Assembly: GCF_018873765.1 (NCBI RefSeq)
Contig: NC_057922.1
Coordinates: forward strand, 11,979,563-12,043,562
Length of the DNA stretch: 64,000 nucleotides
From: Telopea speciosissima
Lineage: Eukaryota > Streptophyta > Magnoliopsida > Proteales > Proteaceae
Direction: 5' to 3'
In this document: in pieces, positions 34,712 through 47,200 of the stretch
Layout: the number at the start of each line of letters is the position of its first letter
Position numbering within the stretch: position 1 is the first letter of the stretch
Notes under the pieces: generated by a model
Database searches by the model: none
Seen by the model: the letters and a program-made list of their open reading frames with translations, nothing else
Told to the model about the DNA's origin: nothing
Made by a program: the position numbers and the translations under genes

Positions 34712-34847
34712 GTCTCCAGGGAGCCCAACGCCTAGGGGGCATCCAGCGGTTGAGCTATGCCGCACACATTTCGACTCACGCCTAGGGATGTGTGCGGGAC
34801 AGCCCAACGGCAGGCAGCACCCTGGGCGTGCTGGGCTCCCCGGAGAC
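34712..34847. mobile_element. Foldback MITE in 4CL-A intron 2
   Basis: The outer arms gtctccagggagcccaac and ctgggctccccggagac are inverted copies. The inner arm cgcctagg...gcacacat is partly repeated. An adjacent, related GC-rich block (about 34870-35060) has ggctgggc / gcccagcc arms. Confidence 0.6.
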
Positions 34848-35130
34848 GAGCTAAATTCATTTTAAATTTGGGTACAGGCTGGGCATGCTTGCTCTATGCC
34901 CAACTTCTCTCTCTTGGAAATAGTATCGAGCTCCTTTCCTTGGAGACATCTGCCCAATGAGGCATCCGACGGCTGGGCTACGTGCCACATTCAGGGATGT
35001 GTGCCAACCAGCCTAGCCCAGCCCAGCAGTCAGATATTCATTGGGCATTCATTAAGCTGACATGCTCATTGAAGAGGAGCCGGATCTATGGAAATGAACC
35101 CCTACTTTCCCGCATCATTATCGTCTCATG

Positions 35131-35287
35131 TTCCCTGCCTGGTATAGTGGTCCTGTTCCACTCATAGGGGCCGGAAATGACAATCTAACCCCCTGTGCCC
35201 GAACACACTACCCGAGGGAGGTTAAAACGTCATTTCCGCCTCCTTATGAATGGAACTGAACCACTGTATCGGGGGCAGGGAACAGGA
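35131..35287. mobile_element. Foldback MITE in 4CL-A intron 2
   Basis: Arms ttccctgcctggtatagtgg and ccactgtatcgggggcaggg are inverted copies, with inner arms ggaaatgac / gtcatttcc. Loosely related to the hairpins at 6856 and 60261 (shared cccgaacacactacccg-type core). Confidence 0.65.
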
Positions 35288-35484
35288 CAGAAAAAAAAAT
35301 TCCTACTTTCCCCAACTCACGTCCCCATTGGAAACTGCCGCTAACGTACCTAGAGTTGGCGGCGTGCCCAACCCTTGGTCTTTAAATTTTAATGAATTCT
35401 AAACATTCATCTATGCTCCCACTTGTCTTAGCTTTTTCTTGTTTTTTGATTACGGTAATATTTGTGTTCCTTGAATCCGGATCA

Positions 35485-35612
35485 GCTACCCACATGGGAC
35501 GAGTGGGGACAGATCTGACCCCTCCATGGGGTTTGGGTCCCACACCTTTGAGGCGGGTCCCACATCCCTATGGAGGATTTAGATATGTCCCCACCCATCC
35601 CATGTGGGTAGC
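35485..35612. mobile_element. Foldback MITE in 4CL-A intron 2
   Basis: Arms gctacccacatgggacgagt and ccatcccatgtgggtagc are inverted copies, extending to gtggggacagatct / tatgtccccac. The inner section has two gcgggtcccaca-type words. Confidence 0.65.
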
Positions 35613-38296
35613 AAATCTGAACTCGGGTTCCTCGTGATTTTAAATAAATTTTTATTTTATCCAAAAAAAAAAACAATCTATTAGGTCCCACTCGAGTTCA
35701 TAAAGATCTATCTAAATTATGGGGTCCAAACTCCAATAAGGTGTTCTTAGAATATTAACTAAATTATTACATAATTATAATTTATATTTATTTGCTAATA
35801 TTTTCAAGTCTTCTCTAATCTTAATTATCATTCGCATCATCTTTTCCTTCCATCCCTTTCAAAAATAGGACAAAATTTGAGATATAAAATTAAATTAAAA
35901 CAGAAGCCACAAGATGCACACACAATTATTTAACAGAAATACCAACCCAAATGTCTATATCCAACTACTGATTACATAATTTGGTCGGTGGAGAAGATCT
36001 CCCTTCCTCAAAGTCCTTTTCATTCAAATTTTTTTTTTTTTTTTTTTCCGTTCTAACCTTAAGAAAGAAGAAACAATAAACATCAAAGAAAAGTTTTTAC
36101 CAAAAAAAAAAACAAAAAAAACACCAAAGAAAAATGTATATAAGAGAATTTAATTGGAAAAAAGATTTTTTTTTCATCTTATTTTTTATGTGGTGAACAT
36201 TGAAGGTCTATTTATGCTTCAAGCCTTCAATTCATATTTCATTACGGACACAAGTACAGAAAAGACAATATCGAGCAACTTCTGTCAGCTAAATTGAACA
36301 ATAATTTTCCTACAAAAAAAATAAAATATAAAAAATAGTTTTTATGGGAGATCCCTCCCTCCACCTAGTAGCCTGCCCTTTTTTCTCTGTCATTCCACCT
36401 ACTAGCTTTGAATGTATTTAAATCCCATTTATATATAAGGAAGCCTTGGAACATATTTTAAGAGAAGCATTGCTTCAAAGCCATCTAGATTTATTGGAGG
36501 AAAAATCATTCTTTCTTTTTCTATTTCTTGGGAAGGATGGGAACCCAAATGATAATAAAATAAAGGAGAGGGTTTTTTAAAAGGTAGTGTAAGAAGGAAT
36601 CTGCACAATAAAATTAATGACCGGTAGGAAAATGGTATCATCCATTGGACCCATATGATCGAAATAAGAGAGAGAAATGCCACTGTGAATCCACTATTTA
36701 TTATGTGAGAAAGATATAAATGAATCTACACGAGTGCAGAGTACCACTGTTTTTTCCTCATAAAACAAAGAATAAATCTTTCTAACAAAATGCACTGGGT
36801 TTCACTTCATCCATGGTGAAGGAATTTAAAAACAAAAAAAAATAAAAATTTGTCACCCTCCAAAGTTTGAAAACTAATCAAACTCATATTGGTGTTGAAA
36901 ATCAGAAACCAAAAATAAATCAAGAAAAAAAGAAGCATAAAACCTTACCTTTCATGATCTGATACCCTTTAATGCAAATCTCTCCTGGTTGATTTCTGGA
37001 AAGAGAAAAACCTGTTATCGGATCAATGATCTTTAAATCAGCATTTCTAATAACAGTCCCACAAGAACCTGGTTTTGTATCGAACGGTTCTTTGGCGAAG
37101 GCCAAGCACATCGTCACTGGACCGGCCTCGGTCATCCCATATCCCTGTTCAATTCAATGATTTTGTTTCCCAATCAATCTATCACTAGCAGCTACACAGA
37201 CCATAACTTTCAGAAAATAAATTTTATAAATTGATTCATTTTTTTTGAATTTTTTCTATTTTTGACCAATACTAGCCGGAATTAATTAGAGAGGTACCTG
37301 ACCAAACTTGGAATTGGGAAACTTTGATTTAAATGAATCTTCAAGGTCCTTTCCAATCGGTGCTGCACCAGAGATTACCATGCGGATCGACGAACAATCG
37401 TAATTATCAATAATCTTGCTTCTACTAATTGCTAAAATGGCCGGAGGAGCCAAAGGCACAACAGTGACCTTAAATTTCTGGATCAGCTCCATAAGTCTCA
37501 CCACTTCAAACTTCTGCATTAACAGAATCGCTGACCCAACTCGTAACCCACAAAGTAACACAGCGGTGAGGGCATAGATGTGGAACATAGGAAGCAAACA
37601 CAACAACACATCTTCACTATGGAAATACAAGTTTGGATTCTCTCCATCTACATGTTGAGCAACACTAGTGATCATGTTCTTGTGGCTTAACATCACCCCT
37701 TTTGGTAACCCAGTCGTTCCAGAAGAGAACGGTAACACAACAACGTCGTTAGGGTCCCATTCAACACTCGGCATGTCGTTCTCGTCTGACTGAGTCAACT
37801 CGGAGAAATTCAAACAACCACTCGGAGTTGGTGCCGAGTCAATGCACACAACCTTAATTCCCTTCTCCTGGGCTAAACCCTTCACCTTGTCAACATAGCA
37901 AGCATGGGTGACTATAAGTTTAACATTGGAAGCTATTGCTTGCTTTGCTATCTCCGCAGCTTCGTAAAAGGGATTCGCCGTGGTGGTGATGGCGCCGCGA
38001 TATAATGCACCGAGGAATGTGAATGCAAACTCGGGCGTGTTGTGGAGTAAAACCATGATCACCTGACCTTGTTTGATGCCCAATTTGTTAAGACCAGAAG
38101 CTACCTTTCGGGAGATGAGATTGACATCTGAGTAATTGTAGGTTTTGCCGGTGGAACTGTCAACGAGACATGGGCGTGAGCTGAATTTTGATAGGTTTTG
38201 GAAACAAAAAGAATGTAGAGGGAGATGGTTTGGAATGTAGATATCTGGGAGCTTTGATCGGTAGATGAACTCTTGTTCTTCTCTGGTAGGCACCAT

Positions 38297-39119
38297 TAGA
38301 ACAACAGACACACACACACAATGTGTTTGTGTATTTGTTTCTAAGAGAGAGAGATGCTTCCTTCAAAATATGAATAGAATGAAACGGCAAGGAAATTGAA
38401 GAAGGTACTCTCAGCCATTTGGCAGAGAGAATATATTTAATGTACTCCTGAACGGAACTTTGTCCAAAAAAGGGATTACCATAAAAAAGAAAGAAAAACT
38501 TGTCGGATAAAAAGAAATAAAGTTGTTGGATACACAGTGTAAGACTCTTGGCATATTATATATAAGAGCCAATCAGGAAATGTGCCAAATCGTCGTCATC
38601 TGCCTTGTCCACGGCGGCGTGTCATCTATCCATAGGTGAGTTAAACTTATTCTCAGGATCGAATGACATTGGTTAAGAATCATACGCAGGCAGGTTTTTT
38701 TTTTTATCCACTAGAAAACTGTTTGCCATCTATAAGGGAAGTGTAACCACTCCTTGTAGGGATTGATGAGTCTCATAATAATCCTTAACTGCATGACACA
38801 GAAGAAATTGTGGTAACTTATTCTCGCCAGGAGATGCTGAAACTAATGAAATTGAAGGCATGTAATCATTGGTCAACTGTGGATGTGTTGATGAACATTA
38901 ACCGTTATAGCAAAGAATGCGATGGTGTAACCACTGGATGCACATTGAGCATTTAAATATGTAACTGTTTGAATAGAGTTACGATCATTTAATGAAAAAG
39001 ATGATTGGAAAGGAAGAACCATGTGAAATCACTATAATGACACTGTTGACTAAGCCACCCCGTTCAACCATGAATGATCTACATCAACTAGCTAGTGGGT
39101 TATTCAGTATCTATCTCTA
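38297..39119. promoter_or_regulatory. Upstream region of 4CL copy A
   Basis: The first 100 bp or so upstream of the ATG align with the copy B leader (cattgtgtgtgtgtgtctgt on the minus strand). Where B has a TATATATA box, A reads ttctattcatattt. A TATATAA-like word lies much farther up (about 38562-38568). The gtggacaaggcag phrase shared with B is present at about 38608, but the AC-type word that follows it in B is missing. Beyond about 38700 nothing is recognised. Confidence 0.45.
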
Positions 39120-39640
39120 TACTGTGATAACTTGTGTGTTATACGATTGAGAAAAAAAACATATTTTGTATACAAAGGTCAAACAAATAAAAGTACACCA
39201 TCACTTCATTCAAGAAAAAAGTTCTGCAAAAAAAAAAATATTACATTACAATTAGTTAAAACAGATGAAGAGAGTGTTGACATCTTCACAAAAAGACTTA
39301 GTTTCACCAAACTTGTCAAATACAGAGATGAATTAAGTATGACAAGCAAACTTGGAAAAAATTAAAAAAAAGAGTTGATATTGGGGGAAAATTAAAAATA
39401 AACATTAACAGTCACCGTCCAAGACTACCGTCCAAGATCGCTTACCACTGATCATGGGCATCGTTGTTTTCCGTTGAAAATAATTATCTGAAAAAACCCT
39501 ATAAAAATTGGTCCGTTCAAATGTAAATATTATCTTTAAGTACAACCTTGTATAGTAGTTGTTTCTAATGAAGATCTTGCAGTTTCCTTTTCTAAGTGTT
39601 ATGGTTGTTGTTTTCAACTAGTGTCGTATCAGTTTTTAAA
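39120..39640 (+). mobile_element. Ty1/copia 3'-end fossil
   Basis: The plus strand shows the tail of copia RNase H (NITLQLVKTDEESVDIFTKR and LVKYRDELSMTS). This is followed by a purine tract, ttgggggaaaatt at about 39382-39394, in the position of the polypurine tract, and then possible 3' LTR sequence to about 39640. It is a broken, partial copy of moderate age; the limits are approximate. Confidence 0.7.
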
Positions 39641-40938
39641 TAAAATCGGATTGTTTATGTAGAAAAACCAATTCAAAATGATGGGATTGGTGAGGCTCAC
39701 GCCTCAGCAACCAGCATTCAAGCATGCATGCATGCATTCAAGCGCGAAAGAAGCTTTATGCCTCTCAAATGACGTCTCACAAATACTTTATCTTATCAGG
39801 AGGCGTGTCTGCCACTCTGCCCACGCCTTATACTTCTTTGAAAGGCTTTAAAACTCAAAATTTAGTATGGATTCGTTCCCATCAATTTGATTGGAATCGG
39901 CTTAGAATAGTTACAATCGTTCCAGAACTGGAACTCGGTAGGAATGGATAGGAACTTAGCTGCAATTTGTCTAACTTGGTGTGTTAGGAATCGGAATTAA
40001 TCGAATCAACATAAGTCAATTCTGAGTCAAATCGGTTGATTTTGCAAATATCTAACCATTTTTTATTTTAAATCATGCAATGAAAACGATACCCAAAATA
40101 GTTGAAAGGGAAATCCACCGCATCTCATGGGTAAATCCGCCCAATAACTATTTTGAGAAATCATATCTTTGGTCATATTGCTGTACCACTTGCAAATTTA
40201 TTTATAAGAGAGTTTTTTTTGGGTAACCTATGGCATTATTGTAGGATTGTTTGATTGGTTGATTGATTGATTGATTGGGGCCTACTTGCAAAGATATTCA
40301 TGTATAGCCTTACCATATTTAATTTGCTGATCAGATGGTGCGTATGAAACACTTGAAAATTTATTTATAGGAGAGTGGGTTTTTTTTATGGTGACCTATG
40401 CCATTATTCTAGGATTGGTTGATTGGGTGGCCCATTTTCAAAGATATTCTTGTGTAATCCTAGCATCTTCAATTGCTTGATAAGATGGGGTATATACATA
40501 TGGGCGGCAAATAATCGTTACTTGGTCATGTGGCATCTGCACTAGATGGGAGCGGTAGAGGTGGTAATTTTACTCACTTTTATGTTTAGGTGTAGAATCT
40601 ACGCCACCAATCAATATTATTTTTCCTATATATATAGGAAAAATCTTGATGTAATCAAGGTTGATTACAATAAGATTAAAATCTTACTTTTTTAAACATT
40701 TTTTGTATAGCACACTTTTATTTTTAATAAGAGTAAATTTTATTATATTACATAAAAAAATACATTAAATGTTGTATTAATCAATGATAAAGGATACAAA
40801 ATATATTACAACAAAACAAGAGTTATATATATGAAACAAAGAAATACATACATATATATCAAGAGCGATAGAGAGTTGCTCGATTAAAGTGCAAGATTGG
40901 TTCTTCCCTATTATTTTTATTTTTATTTTTATTTAGAA
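39641..40938. other. Intergenic between 4CL copies, with a tandem repeat
   Basis: At 40195-40345 and 40358-40495 two diverged direct copies share a variant of aatttatttataggagagt, then gaggattg.ttgattg and tttcaaagatattc. The word atgcatgcatgcat lies near 39722. No gene. Confidence 0.4.
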
Positions 40939-41737
40939 GGCTCTGTTTGGTTGCAAGGGAAGAGAAGGGAAAATTTTCAAATCTAAAAAAAACACTTTAG
41001 TATTCATTACCCCACATGGTTGTATACTTTTTAGACGTAATTTTTGTTTTTACTTTTTATATCCAAGGGATTTAGATGCAAAGTAAGGTGAAATTTGACA
41101 TGAAATGATTTGGAGTTTATACTACTTAAATTTCGTATCATATTTAATAATGATACTTTTTTTGGCATAATTTTTATTTTATTATTCAAATCCAAGGGAT
41201 TTAATGCAAAGTAAATGCCGAGGAAGTGTTTATGGCGATAAAAAGCATCAACCCAGACAAGGCCCCTGGGCCTGATGGATTTAATGCCTTTTGTTTTTTG
41301 TGCTATTGGAATATCGTTGGCTCTGGAGTAATCAAGGTAGTGCAAAATTTCTTTGTTAGTGGCCAAATGCTGCCTGAGAGAAACTCCACCTGTATCACAT
41401 TGGTGGTCTCGGAAATGTGAAGTTCCTTCTTACTACGATATGTTCAGGCGCTGTTGCTACAAAGTTTCAAAAACTGAAATTTAATAACTAAATATGGAAT
41501 GATTTGGAGTTTTATACTACTTAAATTTCGTATCATATTTAGTAATGATACTTTTTAAATGTAATTTTTATTTTATTTTTCAAATCCAAGGGAATAAATG
41601 CAAAGTAAAGTGAAATTTAATAACTAAATATGAAACGATTTAATTAGAGTTTTTAACATAATCCTATGGGATTTTCTTTTTAGATTTAAAAATTTTCACT
41701 TCTCATCCTTCAATTTTCCTTACAAACAAACGGAGCC
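40939..41737. mobile_element. TIR element (GTTTGGTTGC family) with internal tandem repeats
   Basis: Ends: ggctctgtttggttgcaagg on the left; the right end reads ggctccgtttgtttgtaagg on the opposite strand. The inside is built of diverged repeats of about 150-170 bp (atttcgtatcatatttagtaatgatac ..., each with aatccaaggga and atgcaaagtaa). A piece of LINE sequence interrupts one unit. Target-site duplication not evident. Confidence 0.6.
41214..41475 (+). mobile_element. LINE reverse-transcriptase fragment inside a TIR element
   Basis: The plus-strand frame reads FMAIKSINPDKAPGPDGFNA, the conserved N-terminal motif of plant LINE reverse transcriptases, followed by FFVSGQMLPERNSTCITLV. It interrupts the tandem repeat between gcaaagtaaa and tgaaatttaataac. 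It has no poly-A tail and no clear target duplication, so it probably entered as filler DNA or by capture rather than by normal LINE insertion. Confidence 0.75.
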
Positions 41738-42377
41738 GAAAGAACCCTAAATTTTTTATTTTTGTTGTTGTTGAAATTCTAAAGGGATTTGAGAAGGAAG
41801 GGAGATACAAATGCAATTAAATCTAACCAAAAATTTATTGAAGTTTATCTTGTGCACTATTGGGAAGAAATTTGGAGAGGAAGAACTAACCTAGATGTGG
41901 AATGTTTGCTCTAGATTGAAGTTATGTAAAGTATCATGAACAGGGAGAGGCATGTGTAATGTGTGTTTTTTTTTGGTAAAGGCATGTGTAATGTGTTCGA
42001 TCCAATGACAACGTGCATGATTTATTTTCAATTTCCATTTTTCTTCTATTATGGAAATGTCAAAATTTTCACCATTTCTCAGTTCCACTTTGACAAAATG
42101 CCGGTTGTCAAAAGGACTTGTCCACGTTTACCTATCTTGGTAGATGGAAAAGACAACGGGTGAGAAAGAAAAATATGGAAAATATGCGGCTTTATGGAGG
42201 AAGTCGGTGCCTCCTTCTCTGATAGAGATTTTGTAAGAACTTTTCAAGCTACTTTCTCCATTGCTACTTATTAATAGGTTGGGTAAAGAGGCAATTGTTA
42301 CATAATTACACATCATTTTTAAGAAACTTTTGAAGTTGTCTTCCTCATTGCTACTTTTTAAATTAATAGCTTGTATA

Positions 42378-42660
42378 CATGGTTCTAAGTATCGATCATA
42401 TTCACCGCAAAAAAAAAAAAAAAGTATCAATCGTATCGCCTGTATCGGACAATATGTATCGATTTTGCTAGTCATCGATACCGATATCGTGTCAATACCA
42501 TATCAATAGTACGGTACTGATAAAAGGTAAAATGGTCAGAAAACTCATTTTTTAAGGAGAATCAGGGGTAATTTTATGTGATACAACTGATCCAGGTCGA
42601 TATCGTATTGATTTTGCAAGTTACCGATACCCATTCCGATACCATGCACTAAAACCATGA
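42378..42660. mobile_element. TATCG-rich interspersed element, second copy
   Basis: The ends atggttctaagtatcg and gcactaaaaccat are inverted. The interior is rich in tatcgat and gtatcg words. Same family as 17168-17505. Confidence 0.45.
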
Positions 42661-43921
42661 TTGTAAGGAAAAGAATCGCTACAAAATTAGACATCATCTA
42701 TGTGGCTTAGTTACAACTTCCCTCCACTCTCCCAACATTCATTATACTTATACGAACTAACCCATAGTTATACTTATACATTACTACTAATTAACCATAC
42801 TAATCGCAAGATAACCAACCCAACTAAGTAACCTTTCATGCATGATGTGCCAAGCATGTAATTTGTTCTATTGGAGAGCGAGAGATCACAAAATTAGCAA
42901 ATAAAACTTCCACTATGGCGATCTTTGGGTTTTGGTTGTAAAGCAATTTCCAAAACTACCCTCTCAACTTATGGAGGAAAGTCATATGAGGGGTGAAACT
43001 TGTAGAGAGAAATTGCATAACAGGACACTCTATCCAATTGAAACTTAGTAATGGGGATTGGGGACTGGTCTAAGATGAAGGACCTTATATTAATTTATCT
43101 TAATCTCAATGATATAATTATTAAGGGAAAAAAGATTTCCATGCTTAATCTACATTTTTCATATGAATTTATCCTTTTATGTATTTATTTTCTCTTTCTT
43201 TTTAAATCATTATCGATCCCCTACTGACAATAATACTGGTTCATGCATTACCATTGGTATAATATGGGAGATTCTTCTTACACCGGTACGGTGATGAACT
43301 CTTCATCAAATATAATGTTCAAAAAATTGAAGGAAAAAAAAAACCGATTTTTCTATCACCAGTGGTTTAGAAAGAATCTTTTAATCGATAGATTATGTAA
43401 TAATACTAAGGGCATTTCAGACTTCACATAAGAGAAAAAATAATAAGATCCCTCATACTTAGATTTATGTATGGATGAAGAAAATCCTTTAAAAAAACAA
43501 AAAATAAAAAAAAAAAAAATCATGTTTCGTAAAATTACAAAAATACCATTATATATGGTTGGTGGAATCTTCCATTATGTGGGACAAAACCAATCATTTA
43601 ATAAATGAAAGTCTAATGAACCAGTCTCTCTCAAGTCTCAACATCGTTCTAAGGTAGAAAAAGGTCATATTTAGGAATATTAATTAAAGTATTAATGAGA
43701 CTCTTGCATGACCAATGCCATGAATAGAAAAAACGTAACCAAAGAGTTTTATCATATAATAATTTCTATTTTGGTAAACATAATCAAAATAATTTCTATT
43801 TGGGTAAACATAATCAAAGTATACTTAGTAATCCTTTCTTTACTAATGTGATTTGCACCGTATAATAAGTTAGCTCAGCCAGTAGGTGATACGTACAGAT
43901 GCGGTGGACAAGGCAGTTGCA
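42661..43921. other. Intergenic, distal upstream of 4CL copy B
   Basis: AT-rich. A 26-32 bp tandem pair (tttctatttgggtaaacata) lies at about 43764-43818. No gene. Confidence 0.35.
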
Positions 43922-43928
43922 GGTAGGT
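43922..43928 (-). promoter_or_regulatory. AC element (ACCTACC) upstream of 4CL copy B
   Basis: The minus strand reads ACCTACC, the AC-I word bound by R2R3-MYB factors in phenylpropanoid promoters, 343 bp upstream of the copy B start codon. It sits in a block that aligns with copy A (gtggacaaggcag), but A lacks the word. Presence is certain; function is inferred. Confidence 0.5.
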
Positions 43929-44151
43929 GACTATTACGATGGAGTTGTCGTTTTCCACATGTCTTAGATGCTTGTAATGCTCTTTTACTCTCTTACCCAA
44001 AAACACTTGAAATCCCCCCTTTACTGGGACAACTTCACCAATCACCACTGACGAGTGCATTACAAATTAAAATATATATATATCTCTTCCAAATTCCAAA
44101 GTTCCAATTTCCAACCACCAATTTCCTTCAATCTCCTTGCCGTTTCAATTC

Positions 44152-44159
44152 TATATATA
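44152..44159 (+). promoter_or_regulatory. TATA box of 4CL copy B
   Basis: TATATATA about 112 bp upstream of the ATG, at a normal distance for a short 5' leader. The leader then contains a (TG)n run (44238-44259). The matching position in copy A is degraded. Confidence 0.55.
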
Positions 44160-44270
44160 CATATTTCTGACTTTTGGATATTTTGAAGCATCAGTCTCTC
44201 TGTTTCTCTCTCTCAGAAACAATTACACAAACACATTGTGTGTGTGTGTGTGTGTGTGTCTATTGTTCCA

Positions 44271-47200
44271 ATGGAGCCTGCAAGAGAAGAACAAGAGTTC
44301 ATCTACCGATCAAAGCTCCCAGATATCTACATTCCAAACCACCTCCATCTACATTCTTTTTGTTTCCAAAACCTATCAAAATTCAGTTCACGCCCATGTC
44401 TCATTGACAGTTCCACCGGCAAAACCTACACTTACTCAGATGTCAATCTCATCTCCCGAAAGGTAGCTTCTGGTCTTAACAAATTAGGCATCAAACAAGG
44501 TCAGGTGATCATGGTTTTACTTCACAACACGCCCGAGTTTGCTTTCACATTCCTCGGTGCATTATATCGCGGCGCCATCACCACGACGGCGAACCCCTTT
44601 TACGAAGCTGCGGAGATAGCAAAGCAAGCAATAGCCTCCAATGTCAAACTTATAGTCACCCATGCTTGCTATGTTGACAAGGTTAAGGGTTTAGCCCAGG
44701 AGAAGGGGATTAAGGTTGTGTTCATTGACTCGGCACCAACTCCGAGTGGTTGTTTGCATTTCACCGAGTTGACTAAGTCAGACGAGAACGAGCTGCCGAG
44801 TGTTGAATCGGACCCTAACGACGTTGTTGTGTTACCGTTCTCTTCTGGAACGACTGGGTTACCAAAAGGGGTGATGTTAAGCCACAAGAATATGATCACT
44901 AGTGTTGCTCAACATGTAGATGGAGAGAATCCAAACTTGTATTTCCATAGTGAAGATGTCGTGTTGTGCTTGTTACCTATGTTCCATATCTATGCGCTCA
45001 CCGCTGTGTTTCTTTGTGGGTTACGAGTTGGGGCAGCGATTCTGTTAATGCAGAAGTTTGAAGTAGTAACACTTATGGAGTTGATTCAGAAATATAAGGT
45101 GACTGTGATGCCGTTGGCTCCTCCGGCAGTGTTAGCAATTAGTAGAAGCAAGGTTGTTGATAACTACGATTGTTCGTCTATCCGAATGGTAATGTCTGGT
45201 GCAGCACCGATTGCAAAGGATCTTGAAGATGCATTCATATCAAAGTTTCCATATGCCAAGTTTGGTCAGGTATCTCTCTAATGCCTCTCTCTTTATAGTT
45301 TAAGAAAGGAAATAGCTAGGTCTCACCCCTAAATCTTTCTATAAAGGTGATTACTTGAAACTTCTCCCTTTATAATTGGGAAGCAGTTTTCTGTTAGCAT
45401 GGAGTGTGGCCTACGTCGACACTTTCATGTGTCTGTCTCTCTCCTTCTTAAAAAAGAATAGCGATTAGTGTCTTTTTACACAAGGAAGAGAGAGATATAC
45501 ACTTTCCATGTATCTATCTCTCTCCTTTTAAAAGTGGAGATGGGTGTCTTTTCACACCGGGAAGAGATATAGACTCATGGGAGTGCTGGCCTAGGCTACA
45601 CTCCAGAATGGAGTTCTTTTTCCCTAAAATTAGTTGGACCCAGTTTTCTTTGAAATTGAATCACCTATCCTGGACGTGTATACGACTAGGTGATGACATC
45701 TACAACACCTATAAAAGAAAAATTGTCTGCCTCATCTACGGCCATTAAGAGTGTATAGAGGGACATTTATGAAAGTGTAAGGGGATAGTTCCCATTACCC
45801 AATGTACTTGTAGAGATGTGATTTCAAGGGTTTGAATTTACAACCCACGTGGGGAGAGTCCCTACCCCATGGACGTCTAGATGGGGTGGGTATCATCCCC
45901 ATTTGGGAATCGAATCCAAACTGATTTCAACCCCCACAATAAGGGGTTGGAATTAATGATGACTGCAGAGGTCACCCATGGGATCAAATCACCCGTGAAG
46001 ATTGAATTCTTCCTTCTCTACTAGTGAAGGAAAGTTTTTGCCTAATTTGTTAGCACTTTAAACTAAGAGAGAAAAAGAATCACCTACACCTTCCTTATCT
46101 ATGGGTAGAAACAGGAGAACATACCAGTTAGATGATTTTTATTTTGTCCCTTTTCATTTTCTCTGTTACAGTGTTACTTCTGTGTGGGTCTAAGGGTAGG
46201 TGAAGACATTTACCTTGGCAACAATAGGAGTGAAAGAAATCATTAAAAGAAGAGTTACTTAGTGTAACCATGGTTGGTTATACCGAGCGTATAGTCATAA
46301 ATGGTAAATATCATTTTCTCTTGTATGCAAAACCTTTTTGGTCTTGTGTACGTACATGTATCATGTAGATGGTTACTAGTTTTTTTTCTTTCTTTCTTTT
46401 TCTCCTATAAACATTACAAAAGCTTGTTAAAACCATGTTTGATTAAACCAAGAATAACCCCTAAAAAAAGGATAACAGGACTCGTTAAGAAGTGGAGGTC
46501 ACTTCAGAGTTCTCATTAAATATTTATAAAATGAGATAATCTTGTTAATTAGTTTTTTAAAGAAATGACTTGTATATTGTTCTTGGGCCACTCTCTTCAT
46601 GCATAAGTTTCATGGACTTCTAGAAACAAGCTGCTAGAGTCCTAGTGATAATGGCTTAAAAGAACAGATTAATTATAAGAACAATTGTTTTTTTTTATTT
46701 TCTTTTTGGGTGGGGGAAGGTGGCAGGAATTCCTAACTAGATGAGGGACATGAGGTCTCAAACTCGAAATCTTCTTAGGGTTGGACTCAATTGCACTAGT
46801 CTCGAGCCAGCTGCACTAACAATTGTCCTCAGGAACATTTGTTTAGAATATTTAGAAAATTAACATTCACTCTCTCTATTGCTTTCTAGGGTTTCTCCGG
46901 TGTATGATAAAAAAAATCTTAAATTAAATGTTTTTATTGTATACATTCTTTTTAGGACAAAATTTTCCTCCACCTATAAAGGATGGCTCACCCACCATCA
47001 TAGGATTCACAAACCCCTCCTATGATTTTAGTATGTTTTAAAATACCCTCTTGATATCCATTCCCGCCCTCTCACACCCCTTGGTGATCCCATTCACCGT
47101 GGGTGGAGGGAAATTCGATCCTTTTTAACTCCTATAACAACTACAAAGTGGATTTTAGAAGCCTAGGAGTAGAAGCCAAAGAAACAAAACCAATATCTAT

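Larger units (their letters stand above)
33163..38296 (-). pseudogene. 4CL: 4-coumarate:CoA ligase copy A, probably inactivated
   Basis: Five exons on the minus strand: 37298-38296, 36949-37144, 33979-34193, 33501-33603 and 33163-33264. They correspond one-to-one with copy B (exon 1 protein about 90% identical by eye). Box [12 protein letters not shown] is intact, box II reads GEICIKG, and the catalytic-lysine segment GKILRKDLR is encoded in exon 5. Exon 3 is 215 bp against 214 in copies B and C: an extra G in a GGG run (CCC at 34140-34142) after the HGW codons shifts frame and gives a stop nine codons later. The predicted product (about 425 aa) loses the C-terminal domain and the catalytic lysine. 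After box II it has GYQIMKG where B has GDQIMKG. The TATA-like and AC-like motifs of copy B are not conserved. A sequencing error in the G run is the alternative; otherwise it is a young pseudogene. Intron 2 (34194-36948) is full of foldback MITEs. Confidence 0.8.

Noticed and set aside
39132-39365. 77-aa frame as a host gene
   Set aside because: Its sequence is the copia RNase H tail and a polypurine tract follows; it is a retrotransposon fossil.
42128-42475. 115-aa minus-strand frame
   Set aside because: It spans repeat sequence and poly-A tracts; no motif was recognised.
44238-44270. In-frame ATG upstream of 4CL-B giving an MCVCVCV N-terminus
   Set aside because: Translation of the TG microsatellite in the leader; the copy A leader differs there and the family start is M-x-P-x-R-E-E.
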